Assembly: GCA_008931825.1 (NCBI GenBank)
Contig: QXVZ01025822.1
Span: 23,171-87,170 of the forward strand
Length of the DNA stretch: 64,000 nucleotides
Direction of reading: 5' to 3'
DNA from: Phallusia fumigata
Taxonomy: Eukaryota > Chordata > Ascidiacea > Phlebobranchia > Ascidiidae
The position numbers and the translations under genes were made by a program. Numbering within the stretch: position 1 is the stretch's first letter; each line of letters starts with the position of its first letter. The notes under the pieces are model-generated. The model saw only the letters and a program-made list of their open reading frames with translations, had not been told where the DNA came from and made no database searches. Positions 14,001 to 28,200 of this stretch are shown here, piece by piece.

Positions 14001-14249
14001 GATGATTATAGGGTCAAAACCAAAATATTGCACGGAGGATTTATCCAGGTCATTCTTTCTGATCTGGGTTTTAAATAGCATAGGGGCTAAAATATAACTG
14101 TTGCTGCAAAACTTACATTTTTTTCTATTCTGTACCGCTTACTGCATGACATCCGCTTACTCGTTTTTCGAAGTTCTGCACACAAAAAGTTGCAACAAAA
14201 ATACTATTTTTAACACTGATAATCATTATTTCTTACTTGGTCTTTTCAT
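8059..14249 (-). CDS. GNL3: Nucleolar GTPase of the GNL3 (nucleostemin)/GNL3L family, complete
   Basis: Family members are circularly permuted GTPases that shuttle through the nucleolus and act in 60S ribosome maturation and proliferation. Exons: 14237-14249, 14117-14175, 12205-12354, 12007-12123, 11832-11924, 11619-11754, 11426-11529, 11215-11362, 10852-10939, 10673-10784, 10530-10595, 10219-10361, 9850-9946, 9619-9706, 9293-9414, 8596-8797, 8059-8174. All junctions keep phase; total 1854 nt, 617 residues, slightly longer than human GNL3 or GNL3L. The start [13 protein letters not shown] is strikingly like vertebrate nucleostemin and is encoded by a 13-base first exon. Permuted motif order is visible: G4 NKID at 187-190, a G5-like FKAST near 213, the P-loop GFPNVGKSS at 274-282, and G3 DCPG at 318-321. 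Then come an acidic stretch (exon 9293-9414), a Lys/Arg-rich segment (exon 8596-8797) and a C-terminus like that of GNL3L. I read it as the single ancestral gene; paralogy is inferred. Confidence 0.96.
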
Positions 14250-16271
14250 TCTTCTTCACGGAAAAAGTTGCTTAGGTTAACAGAATTGCAATTTACCAAA
14301 TCGCGCTAAAATGTAGAAAAATATTAGAAAAATACTTGTGAGCTATGTCTTGGCCAAAACGTTTAACACAAGCAAGTTAACAGTGATTTGGGATCGTTCG
14401 TACCATGCAAGAGAGAGAACCTGGTTATTTCCCGTTTTTTAGTGACAATATATCCCGTATTTTAGAATCGAAAATTTATTATGTTTTGCAAATACATACA
14501 AAAATACGACATTTAAAAATATTCTCTGTTTCCAGCGTGACTATTAGCATTAATTTATGCTTAAATGTATTAATGTTTAAAACATGTTGCTAAACTGTTT
14601 TTTAAACAAGGTAATAACGTGTTACGGATTACCAAACAGAAACACGTGTGAACTGTGAACTGTAAGTGTAAAGTGTGAACTGAGAGTGCAACAAAAATCA
14701 TATAATTCGGGATAAAATTTCGCAGCCTATTTTTCGTAGAGCTCTGCGATTAAGTTATTGTCGGTGTACATGCAATCTCCTAGAGGTTTTGTTGCGACTT
14801 TAAGGGTGTTTTCTGTTAGGTGAATACCGTATAATAAAGCACCGCTAAACGCATATGGTCAGCGGTAAATCCATTTGCGCCAAGTACACACATAAACGGG
14901 TAAATACCACAAAACCTTGCGTACAGAAAGTCACTTCATAGTATTCTGCAGGTAATTAGCATTACCTATTCACCTCACATTTGTCCTTGCTCCGAACAAC
15001 ACTACCCACATTTTCAAGTTATGACAACTAAAACCAGAAGTTAACAATCTCGATTATATTTTCATATTCTTACACATTCAAAATAATCAGTCAGGGTCTG
15101 TGCACATCTCGAGAACACAGGCATTTATTTCACTGCGCGCTTCGAAAGAAAGAAAACAGTGACAGATGGAAAGTTAGGCTGATGAAAAATAAGGTTTGCC
15201 AGCAATGCAGAGAAAAAGTAATATTTTTCAAAAGCGAATTAGATTTACTTACCTACAATAAGCATGCATAAAAACGGAATAAATTAAAACAGTACAGATA
15301 GTTCCAAAGATGCACGGTGTAATATTGAGAACAAAGTATTATTTACAAATCGACTGCATTGTCAGATGCGAGCACGAAGGTTAATGTAAGTAAACATTTT
15401 TAGATTGAACTTTCCACGTGGTTTGGGGAAATACGTGACATTTGCAATTATTTAGTAGGTTTGTTGGAAATGAGGTAGGTGGTGGTTTGTGGGCAAGGTG
15501 ATGCTTCAGGATGTGTAACACTTCACATGGTGAGACGGATACAAGATACGTCATTCAGATCAACAACAAATTTAGAGGAAAATTGCTCCTGGAAACAAAG
15601 GATGTGGTACTTGGACGGAAAAACAACATTGTTTTCGTCTTCGGGTACAGTATCCGGTTTTGTTCATGCTCAAATCGAAAAATTCTACAATGATAAAAAT
15701 AAAACTACTATGAAAAAACGCGAATAAAACCAAATGCTGCTGTTGGTGAAAGGGAAAGCACCTAACGTACGCAAAAATTATCAAAAGCAGGGGTTGTCAC
15801 AGTGAAATAAAAATGAGCGAGTTATACTGTGAGCATGGCGAATTATAAGCTTGGCCGTATAACTGTAACATTGCGTTGAATGCTTGAAACGTAGTCAAAG
15901 TTGAAACATAACTTGATAGAGCAAGAGCTACACTGTTGTCCCATAAGACCAATGATAAACGAATTAAACAAAGTGCTGGATTTGCTAACCGCTGCAGTAA
16001 ACTACTAGGATGTAAAGTAGTGAAGAAAGCAACTGTTCGTTAATGACAACATAAATAATAATAAAATAGAAAAACCAGGGAATATAGTGGCGAGTGCAAT
16101 GAAGGAGAGTACATCCAGTGTACGGCTGAGTCTGCGGATTTAAAAGCACTTTTAATGTGTAATCTATGCCGAATAGGGTTAATAAGCAGCGGGCGGCGAT
16201 GCTGTGAAGATTTCATGAAGAAAACAAGGAAGGATAAGATAGGTTGGGACGCCTAACAACAAGCAATAACA
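14250..16271. other. Intergenic stretch between GNL3 start and THSD7 stop
   Basis: AT-rich and without a recognisable coding exon. The left part must hold the GNL3-type promoter and 5' leader; the right part holds the THSD7 3' untranslated region. An 82-codon plus-strand frame (15479-15727) overlaps frames on both strands and has no family features. I see no tRNA or snRNA gene here. Confidence 0.6.
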
Positions 16272-19200
16272 TTAATCGTCGCTGTCATATCGGTCAGGAA
16301 AAGAAAACCCGCTTCTCGCAGACGGCGTCCTACTGAGCGCTCGCATCCCTGGAAACCGCTGACCGCCTGGTGCCGCCGACATGGGCGCTGTATAATAGGG
16401 GGGCAAACCGGTTCCGCCGGTTCCGAACATGGACGACCCCCCGCCACTGGTGACGACAAGGCCGACACCAACGTTACTTCCACTGCTGTTGGACCGCCGG
16501 TGATGTTTGCGCCGCTTTTTCCGTCCCGATTTGGACGATTTTGAGGTAGTCGCTTTGTGGCAGGCGGCGTAGAGGAGGTAGATGGTGGCGATAATAAACA
16601 CTAGCAGGATGGCGAGGCCGGCAATCGCTCCGTAAGCCCAAATCTGCAAAATGCCGTTCGTTATTTATATTGCACACCGAGAGTTTACATAAGAGGAGTT
16701 ATAGTCAAAGCGGGACAATGAAGTTCGAACCATTTACGCGACTGTCAAAATGCCCGCCTTAAGATTTTATCTCATGACCAAAGCATTTGCTCCGCCTGCT
16801 TCAATGATCAAGCCTTGGGTTGTTAGTCGAATACTAAACACCACGGTCTCATATGTCAGAACTAACTTTTAATGATCCGTCGCTTTTAACAGGATTCAGG
16901 TTAGCCCAAAAATCAACAGCGCTTTCGTTCACAGGTTTGATCACAACTGGAGGAGGTGGGGAAGAAGTGGTCGATAGTTCCTTCATGCCGTCTTCACTTT
17001 CTGTTTCGTCGTCGAACGCATCGCGGGCATCGACAACCTAAAGACAATTTTGCGTTCAACAGTTTTGGTTGCAAAATACTTGATGACTGTTAGTAAAACA
17101 CGCAGTAGGGTTTAAAATCCAAAACAAAATTGCCCGGCAGCAAAGTAAAAGATTTATCGATTGTACCATTTGTTTATCGTTTCTGTCCAATAAGAAAGAT
17201 GAACTTGTTTGTGCCACTTGTTTACCTCCACAGTTCCTTGATCTTGCTGTTTGTCCGGATCGACGCAGGCAATCAACTGTGATGACTGGATGACGGCACG
17301 GTAAGGTGTCGGGCAACCACACACTCCAGTGGGAAGGCAAAACCCGCGCTCGACGTCCCCGCAGGATTGCGTGCATTGCGGTAAGGCCAAGACCTGAAGC
17401 AATAAATACACCGACGTTGATCAACAAACGTACAACAGACAGGGTGGTAAAATCATATGTTCCGCATTCTCGCATATGTGACAACGCAGCTTGTTCGGAA
17501 AGAAAAAATCTAGATATGAATTTCAATTTTTATGAACTCAAAAGAACGTTACATCACAATAGAGTCACAATGCCCAGTGGTTTACGCATTAGCGTAAGGT
17601 GCCTATGGCCCAGGGCAGAACTCTAGAAGTTTGGACTCTGTCCGGTCAAGTTCGCCCGTACGAGATCAAGAAGGCCGTATGCGAATTGCTAAAATACTTT
17701 CAAAAATAGAAATACATTCAAGTAAATCATAAATGGTATAGATTTTGTCATTTTAAAATAAAATCAGAAAAAAAACAAGTGCTGTTTTATCTGTTAAGAT
17801 TTTGACATGTAAAAATACGACCAAATAAATACGCCTATCCACGAAAGGGTACACAACAAAATCCATCCAAAAACATACCTCGGCAGGTCTGTCTTTTTCG
17901 CTGCAACCGGCTGAAACGCGAAGACTGTCTTGAGTTCGCTCGCACCACACAGATCTCACGTCACCGATGTACGAACCAGTCTGTTACGTGACAAAAGTTT
18001 AAAGATAAGATAATCATGTTAACTGTTTCTTCCTGAAATATTTTGGCCAGTTAATAAAAACTCAGCGTCGTTCATTTACGAAAGTGGTATTAGAAATATC
18101 TAGCAACTCAATTCTTTGTCCATTTTTTTTACTGTGTTCGCCGTTTTTAAGTAATCCGAAGATCATGCGTTTAATTTGCCTACACATTGTCAGCATATCC
18201 TGAAACAAAATTGGCAAAGACCAAAAGCATTTGTGAATTTGTCAAGTGCAACCCAGGTAAGTATGTTTTACTCACCCGCCACTCGTAAGTGAAACATTGC
18301 GAATCTTCAGCTGGACATTCAACTTCTTCTGTCTCGCTCAAATTACACTCGACACCTTTCACCTGTGAATTTCAGGTATACATGTTGCATGATTTTGTTC
18401 TACAAACTTTGCAATTTTTCCTAAATTAAGATTGTTTGTTATTTTAATTGATTTCTTAAATGATTTCCTTTTTCGGAAAAACTACTAGATTGAATTCACT
18501 TTCAATTACAAAACTTCCTTTCAAGCGTACATCTAAAAATCAATCTATTCCTATAATCGACCCGAAATTTATCAACATTACGCAAAACAAATTACATGAC
18601 CATTAAACTCCATGCACAAAAACATTATTCTTACATTTCCGACGACGTACTGGACTCGCGACCTAGTTTTGACACCTCGGGAATTCTCGACAGTTGCAGT
18701 TCCTTCAGCCCCACAGTTGGCATGGCAACGGCTCCATGGCGACCAACCAGTGACGCGACATTGACCGGGACAAGGAATTTCGCATGGTCTGATCAGCTGA
18801 TCGGCTGTGAACCAATCAGGAAGCGGATCGCTGTCAGCAGACGCCTGGAGCTGCTGAATACAGAATTTGTCATCCACAGTAGTCCCATCTGCATAATAAA
18901 AAGTTATAGAATGTTGTAAAAATATTGGAATTTATATTTTTTTTTCTCAAGCTTAATAAGATTTTAATTTGCTATTTTGTGTTCCAATTCTTAGTAAAAA
19001 AATCATTATCCCGGTCTCATACTAAAAAGATTAATTTGACAAATAAAAGATCGTCCGGTATCTGAATGTGGTATTTTTTGTAAGTTGTCGACTAAATTTA
19101 ATGTCGCAATCTATTAGGCGAAGGTTGGTCATACGTCATTTTGAAATCAGCCAACCCTTGGGACACGGACGCCGGATGCTTAGTCATTTGGGAGATGACA

Positions 19201-22200
19201 CAGCAACAGAAAATGTGTGGGACGTGATCAATTAAGATTTCCGAACAAGTCACGGGGTCAACTAAATCTTAACAGTGATACAAGTACAGCCTGGGACATG
19301 AGGGCTAATAACGTCCAGGAAATTCAGCAAATATAAATCTAAGCTTAACAGGGTATCTGCCGGGATAAGACAACCAGGCCATAATCCGATTTAACAACTT
19401 GGAAGCTGTTTGTACGAGTTGTACAAAGTATTCTGAAGGAAAAGATCTGTACTAGTCACATCGTAGACTTGACGGCTAAAAACGTCACCACATGTGAAAC
19501 ATATTTTGCGGTGCACGTGTACTGATGGATAACACCTATATGTCGACCGACTTAAACTTTTAAACATTTGGGTGATTTTTGTTTCCACAATTAGCAACGA
19601 TCAACACCATTATTTCCAACAACACTTATAAATAAAACCCCTTTGTAAGACCTAGTAAAAGAACTACCATTAGTATGACCCATCCTTATTGTGGTTGCTC
19701 GTGCGGAATTGGGCACTATTTTCGAATAAAGAATCAACTTTTTAGGCGTAGCAACCACATGTCGGCCACCATCGAACATTGCACCTTGTTGTCGACACAC
19801 TGCCACCCGACGTTGTCTTCCCACGCCGCAGTTTCCTTCCGCAAGTTCGCAACCTCCCCAGCCCGTCAATTTCCACACATAACAAGGTTTATTGCAACAA
19901 GGCCGGATTTGGACCAAGTCACGTGGACAGAGACGACCCGAGGCAGAAGGATATCGAAGAATCTGTTGGTTTAATGGATTGGAATTCTTTTTCCGCGTTG
20001 AGTGAATTTTCAAAATACATATCACAGATGCAAATACCAAAACGACAGGTTATCCATATATTATTACTGCCTGAAAAACATGCAAATACCTAAGTTTGAC
20101 GAACAAAATCTTTACCTCTCTTGTCCGTCTGCGCATCCTTGACATACTGCACTCGTCTGAACACGTGCTCCACGTTGTCCAATCAGAGACGAGGCAATCG
20201 ATCGGGCATGGAATACGACACGAAGCCGACTGCGGTGCAGGAACGGTGACGTTACTCTTAGCGCATCTGCGGGTTGCAAGATAGTTCAGGGTTATAAGAC
20301 GCAGTAGCAGGCGTTGGCAAGCAAGAGTGGTTCATTGAATATTGCGTTATACGTGTTTGGCCGGCCCCGCCGAGAATAGAGAACTAAGGGAGTCGCAACT
20401 GCAGGTCAACATGTGTGTGTGTGTGTGTGAGTGTGTTTAAGTCACGGCAATGGCCTTGTGACGAACCCGTCGCGGCGTTTCGGCTCCTAATGTGATAAAT
20501 ATGGTTGAGGGGCCTTAGTGGTGGGGATAAGCTGCCAAGGGAGCGGTAGTTATGCCTTACAAAATGTACACCAAGTATATTGGTTGCCGAGTTATACACA
20601 TAAGGGTATAAAAAACAACAACTACATGTGGTCACACCTAGAAAAGAATTAGTCGCATAAAGTAGTTTTACACTGAAGTCACAAATTTTGACAAGTTTGT
20701 GGTTAATTGTATTGGTATTTGTTATTGTTTATTTTTTATCTACAACCACATGTTTAAAGTAGTTTACTGTGCACAATCCAATCTCCCGCCTATGCTTGAC
20801 AAGATGTAGCAACAGGTTAGACGACACTAATACGAACTTGGATGGATGAACGGGTTGTCCAGTGCTTTTCACGCAATTCGCTTTTCTCCGTTTACTTCCT
20901 TCACCACACTTCGCATCGCCGCCGAGCATACAACTTCCCCAACCCATCCACTGAACGCTAAGAACAAACAAAAAGTTTTCTTAACTTCTTTTTGCATGGC
21001 AGGTGTATTTAGCCCAATTACCTAAATGTAAAACAGTTTGTGTTCAGCTCACATTCTTCACTTTGGCTTAATTCATCCGCTTCGGGACAGAGAGCGTTAA
21101 CCACCGATGTAGACACTAAAATGAAACGGATTCAAGTAAAGGGTGCGTACCGCCACAAGAATGGTTCAAAAGTGTTAGTAGCATGGTCATAGTTATTAAT
21201 ACAAGGCTACTGCCAACGGATTGAAACCGTATTTGTTTAATTTTTTGGTGGAGATACGGAAAATACCAGTTTTATGTTCATAACCCAGAAGCAAAACCAG
21301 CAATGTAATTTACGAGTAAACTTGACAAGAGTTAAAATTTTTTTTACAACTTTCATGAACTACTTTTCTACCACCTACATGCAGCAACTGCTGGCTGTCG
21401 AACAATCCTCCTAGTTCTAGTTCGCGTTGCTCCTGAACAGCTTCCAGTCGTTCCAGTTTGCGTGTTACCACTAGCAACGCACGGTTGCCATGACGACCAT
21501 TCGGACACGACGCAACGGTCGGGACAGGACGCATTGCACTCACGTGACCCATAGGGGATTGCCGAGATATCGCACAGAAGAAAATCGTCCACGCGCTTGG
21601 CGTAGTTGGCATAACCTTTACTGCGCGAAGTGCTGTAACACTGCACGTTGCGCGTTTGGACTCCTGCCGAAGAGAGTTTGTGATACATGTGTTCGTATCG
21701 CGGGTTCAAGGTATGTTGTTGGCAAAAAATGACAATCATGTCACAAACCAAACCAAAGTCAACAGCTAGAATTTTCTGTGCATTTTACAACGTGGGATGC
21801 GTTTTTCATGGTAACTTTTTTCTATTCTATCTAACCAAGTCAAGGCGTTTGCCTGAGAGCTTATTCCTATAACTGTAGACATAAAAACATGGCGATAAAC
21901 ATGGCGATAAACGAGGCTCCTATAATTCGATAAAAGGCCACAACGCTAGCATTTTGCGACAAAACCAAATCATATTGAAATTTAGAACGTAAATGATTTG
22001 TTATGTGTTTACGAGCTTTTAAGAAAGCACATTCCAACAACATGATCGGACCTCAAGATTTCCAAACACTTACGACAGTTAATCGATGCAAATCATTAAT
22101 TTGGACACGCAACAAATCGCTGAACAGGCCGGCCCATAAGACTTGGATCAATATAATCTCCGAAAATTCCTAAAGATTACACAAACCTGGACCACAGGAA

Positions 22201-25200
22201 TTAATCGATGTTGCGTTGATGACGTCACATGACTCCCATGACGCAGCCACCCAGAATGTTTCGTCACATTCCTTGCGACAAGACCGCAATTGTCGAACCT
22301 ACAGTGATACAGTTTTGTCATGGAACAGCTACAGTTAAAGTTACTAAGGCACAAAGAACTCGACGTAAATAAAACCAGACGAAATGTTGGGGAATCATAA
22401 AGAAACCTTTATTCCTCCTAATTCATTTCCTACTACAAAAAACGTACGATAAAAAAAACTAATTTAAACATTAAATATTATATCGCAGCAGACAATTTGT
22501 AGCACAGGTTTAAAAAATCTAAAAAATCCAAAAAAACAAATTCGGTCCTTGGACCGATTTTTCAAAAAAAAATTGAAACCAAAATCCAGGAACTAAAAAC
22601 AACAAGCAACAAAATGTACAGACCTGGTCTGAAGCAGGGCACGATCTTCCGCCGTGTTGTGGTTGATCAATGAAATCCTGGAAGCGAACCTGAAGGTTTT
22701 CACCGCACGGAAGATTGGAGCTTTCCGTCGGGGGAACCATCAACGATGTGATGTCGTCGGCTGTGACGCCACACAGTCCCCATTGAGACCACTCGCTCAT
22801 TGCGCAATCAACAGGGCAGGGAACCTGGTACAATTATGGTGCCATGTAAGACAAAAACTTGTGGGCTTCCAATGCTGATACCCTTGTCCAACAGAAATCT
22901 TACTCCGGACACAAAAGCTTTACCCGCCAGGATTTTACATTCTTATGAAAAAAATAATATCAAATCAACTGAAAACTTTCGTTACACTTACCTCGCATTC
23001 TTCCTCTATGTAGACGCGATATGAGCACTGAGATGCGTCCAGCATCGTTCCGCTCTCAGCATCGAAACATCCCAACGATTTCTTGCGTCTCCCCGCTCCA
23101 CACTGACGAGTTTCACGCGCTAGTGAGTACGCAGGTTTCGGGACAGCCCCTGTTGTCATCTGCGTCACTGGACAATCCGTACTGCTGTCGAACTGTTAAA
23201 ACATATTACCGTTTAATACGTACGTAATTTCAAAAAAGTCATCTATTATTTCAAGTTGTGTTCGCTTCCACACGAATATGACCCAATCTTTAGCTTTGGG
23301 TTTAATACATTAAACCCATAGAACATAATGGTTTGATATAATAAACCCATAGACATCAAGGTACGCCGTAGGTGTTACAAACCTAACTATAATTAAATGG
23401 CAAATGCATTGCCAACTTCATCGTCATGGTATGTATAAAATTTAGAAAAATCGTCAGTGCCCTAATTCCTTCGAATGTCTGCGACGGATAATAACAGCAA
23501 TTGTTTTTATATCACGCCACTGCGTCTCCGATATCAAAGTGTGACGTCATTTAAGACACGAAAACGAGTCATTTTGTGGTTACATTGAGCGCCGCCTTTC
23601 AAGTTCAAAACCACACAGGCTTCACATAAGCCACAAATTTGGTCTGGGTGGCGGCGTTATTTAAAGCCCAATGTTAAAACGAGCCACATGCAACGTTTTT
23701 AACATCCATATGAAGGAATTCAACAGCAAAGAATTAAATTTACCATGTTCTGACTGCACGATTTAAATGTAAGCATACAAAACAAAGCAGGAGTTGTGTT
23801 TGCACAGTTTCACAATAGGGTCTAATATACATATATATGTAACGTACTTAATCTACAATTTATACAATCTACAATAGTCTCCTTAATAGGAACCGGTGGT
23901 TACAAAATAAAACTTCTCAATAAAAACCCTTACAGATTACATGTTCGCATTACGCAACAGCGATGATTACTTGCAGGGATCAATCAAAATTCTAACATAT
24001 ACATTTTCGCACCAAATTGCAGCACTTGTTAAAACACGTGGAAGAAATACGTCAGCAGCACTCACGTCATCGTCGTCGATTATGCATGACGACCAGGGGC
24101 CAACCGGACGAGAGACTGCCCGTGCACCGCCCGGCGACAAAGTGGGCTCTTCGGTTCCCAGCTGTTGCGTGGTAGCCTCGGGTTGGCGAATGAAACCGGA
24201 TCCCATGAGCGGAGCGAGAGTGGCCTGACATCCGTTTCTCTTCATCCATTTCCTCAATTTGGAGCTCTTGGGACAATCGGCCTGACAGGGACGGGTGGCG
24301 TGTGGAATCGGACCCGCGAACTAAATACAGACGACTTAATTGATTTAGAAGGTTTTGTTTGTTGTGGTTAAAAGCAAAGAGTGTCCTGGGACTTTAGCGT
24401 GAAGTAATGGGAATTGCTCGTCGTACGGGGGTGGAAGTGGCGATATTTTGAATATAAATGCCGCTTGGGTTTAGAAATTGAGTGATCGCGTCTTTATGAA
24501 ATCTTTTGGTTAAAGATTATAAATATCGTAAGTTATGTCATCAAGACTTTGACGAACTTGACAGTCACTTTAATTGTACTTATCGATACAAATATTTGTT
24601 AAAATAAGTTTTGATATTAATATTTCTCACAAGAATTGAAATTTAATACATGAAAAAATAGTCTTAATTACATTTTAAATAGTGGTGCTTAACAGATCAA
24701 ATAAATGAGAAACAGAAAAGCGTTACAAGTTTTTTTCAAAATGCATAGATCCAACTTGGATCCATGGTTCCAGCTATATTTCACATATACCTGGATGCAC
24801 TTGACGGTTTCAGCTTCAGCATTTCCAGAAAGCGTCAGCAGTCGACATTTCACGGACCGCGTTTTGACGCCAGAACATTTTCCTTTGCCTTTGAACATCG
24901 CGGTCATTCCCCGGGCTAGCACGCACGGACTCCACTTGCTGCTGTGCCACCTGTGCAACGGGGCAGAAAAACAAACGAAACTTAGTGTGACGCGGTAATG
25001 GCAGTCAATCGTAAGTTAATAGCCGCGGAAACGTGAACGATCGGGTAGCGAGGGCGTAGGCTGTGTTAAGATTACAGAGCTGGCCACTTGTAACGCAATT
25101 ACGGGCAGTTTCATGTATAAAGGCTTTTCATAGAAAATGGGATGCCACAAAACGGCCTCGGGTTCCTTATAAAATGCGTCAAGTAAAATAGCAAGTCTGA

Positions 25201-28200
25201 TTAAGGAAATGGAATTTTTTAACTTGACAGTATTTGCCTTGGTACGTTACTGACTTGGTATCACTTATTTATTAGGTTGACATTTAATGAGGTTCGAAAC
25301 GAACTGAATGCAGCCAACCGTGGGTTGTTTTGGTCTAATACAGTCTTGTAATCTGGTTTTAGTCAAACACGGAACTTGATTATCTCTAATAATTGAAAAA
25401 AACATTTTTGTACAAGCAATGCTTTAAGCAAAAACACTTCTTCTACAATGTGAATGTAAAATCGAGTTAAAATTGGAATAATTTTAAACAGATCAATACC
25501 ACAAAATCCAATTGCAAACGGCCTCACAATACAAAACACAGCCCTTCGCAACGTTTGACACAAAACAACGCAGGTTATCTAACAAAGAATAGGCGCAATT
25601 TAAGTCAAACTTTGACGTGCGTGGCCTTTTTGCCGCTCCACATTCGCTCCGAAGAATCAATAGCGACAATAAAGTAAAATCCAGCCACGGGGGGCCATGC
25701 ATTATTGAATAGGTAAGACAAGAGGCTGTGTACTTACTGGTAGAGCGAGCACTGTTGTGATTCGTCGCACATTCGCACTTGTTCCAGCTCCAAACGACAA
25801 GGCTCGCCACTGCCCACTCTGTGCTGAACAACGTATCGCCGGCGACGTTGGTACACACTTACTAAGTCTGTGGACAGAAAAAACGAAAGCTTTCGTTACA
25901 AGTTTAATGAACTGAAATATGTTACCCTATGACGAAGACATTTTCTCCAGGAGTTAGAAGGTTGTTATTGGATTATGTTTCATAAAGTTGCATTCTGATG
26001 TCAAACATATACCTGTATAGTTTAGCCGTTTCAGTTAGGACTTTACTCTACACTTGTTGTGGCGCATTTTAATCTTGTCANTTTGAATATAAATGCCGCT
26101 TGGGTTTAGAAATTGAGTGATCGCGTCTTTATGAAATCTTTTGGTTAAAGATTATAAATATCGTAAGTTATGTCATCAAGACTTTGACGAACTTGACAGT
26201 CACTTTAATTGTACTTATCGATACAAATATTTGTTAAAATAAGTTTTGATATTAATATTTCTCACAAGAATTGAAATTTAATACATGAAAAAATAGTCTT
26301 AATTACATTTTAAATAGTGGTGCTTAACAGATCAAATAAATGAGAAACAGAAAAGCGTTACAAGTTTTTTTCAAAATGCATAGATCCAACTTGGATCCAT
26401 GGTTCCAGCTATATTTCACATATACCTGGATGCACTTGACGGTTTCAGCTTCAGCATTTCCAGAAAGCGTCAGCAGTCGACATTTCACGGACCTCGTTTT
26501 GACGCCAGAACATTTTCCTTTGCCTTTGAACATCGCGGTCATTCCCCGGGCTAACACGCACGGACTCCACTTGCTGCTGTGCCACCTGTGCAACGGGGCA
26601 GAAAAACAAACGAAACTTAGTGTGACGCGGTAATGGCAGTCAATCGTAAGTTAATAGCCGCGGAAACGTGAACGATCGGGTAGCGAGGGCGTAGGCTGTG
26701 TTAAGATTACAGAGCTGGCCACTTGTAACGCAATTACGGGCAGTTTCATGTTTAAAGGCTTTCCATAGAAAATGGGATGCCACAAAACGGCCTCGGGTTC
26801 CTTATAAAATGCGTCAAGTAAAATAGCAAGTCTGATTAAGGAAATGGAATTTTTTAACTTGACAGTATTTGCCTTGGTACGTTACTGACTTGGTATCACT
26901 TATTTATTAGGTTGACATTTAATGAGGTTCGAAACGAACTGAATGCAGCCAACCGTGGGTTGTTTTGGTCTAATACAGTCTTGTAATCTGGTTTTAGTCA
27001 AACACGGAACTTGATTATCTCTAATAATTGAAAAAAACATTTTTGTACAAGCAATGCTTTAAGCAAAAACACTTCTTCTACAATGTGAATGTAAAATCGA
27101 GTTAAAATTGGAATAATTTTAAACAGATCAATACCACAAAATCCAATTGCAAACGGCCTCACAATACAAAACACAGCCCTTCGCAACGTTTGACACAAAA
27201 CAACGCAGGTTATCTAACAAAGAATAGGCGCAATTTAAGTCAAACTTTGACGTGCGTGGCCTTTTTGCCGCTCCACATTCGCTCCGAAGAATCAATAGCG
27301 ACAATAAAGTAAAATCCAGCCACGGGGGGCCATGCATTATTGAATAGGTAAGACAAGAGGCTGTGTACTTACTGGTAGAGCGAGCACTGTTGTGATTCGT
27401 CGCACATTCGCACTTGTTCCAGCTCCAAACGACAAGGCTCGCCACTGCCCACTCTGTGCTGAACAACGTATCGCCGGCGACGTTGGTACACACTTACTAA
27501 GTCTGTGGACAGAAAAAACGAAAGCTTTCGTTACAAGTTTAATGAACTGAAATATGTTACCCTATGACGAAGACATTTTCTCCAGGAGTTAGAAGGTTGT
27601 TATTGGATTATGTTTCATAAAGTTGCATTCTGATGTCAAACATATACCTGTATAGTTTAGCCGTTTCAGTTAGGACTTTACTCTACACTTGTTGTGGCGC
27701 ATTTTAATCTTGTCAAGATTCGTCTAAACGTAAAAAAATCTTGAGTAATGTGGCATAAATACCCAGCGTAAAAACACACGACAGTGGCTTTTTCAGCAAC
27801 CAAAATGACACCACACTAAATATGGGCCGTTCACAAGCTATAGTAAAACGGTAACAAAACATGCTTTGGTCGAAAATTTGAGGTCCATAACTCAATGAAG
27901 CGATCAGGCCATTGTTGAGCAACGGACGTCAGAAACTTCGCACAGATGTCTTACTAGGGGAAGTGGTCGAAAGGAACGAAGAATTCAAATTCATGATAAG
28001 CTTGTCGCATTCCAGCTGACAGCTGCTCCATTCCGACCACTGTGATAAGATGCAATCCTGCCGGCATCCAACTGCACAAGGCCTACTCGTGATCGGTTTG
28101 TCCCATTTCATACAAATCTGAACAAAACGTTAGTGTAACGATTACTTCAAGGGGCTCGCATATTGTCCAAACGAATTTTTGAATTTGGAATCCGTTTATT

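Noticed and set aside
24447-27715. Genuine exon duplication adding an extra TSP1 repeat to THSD7
   Set aside because: Intron phases of the duplicated pair do not match each other, so using all four exons brings in immediate stops, and the near identity on both sides of an 'n' points to assembly.
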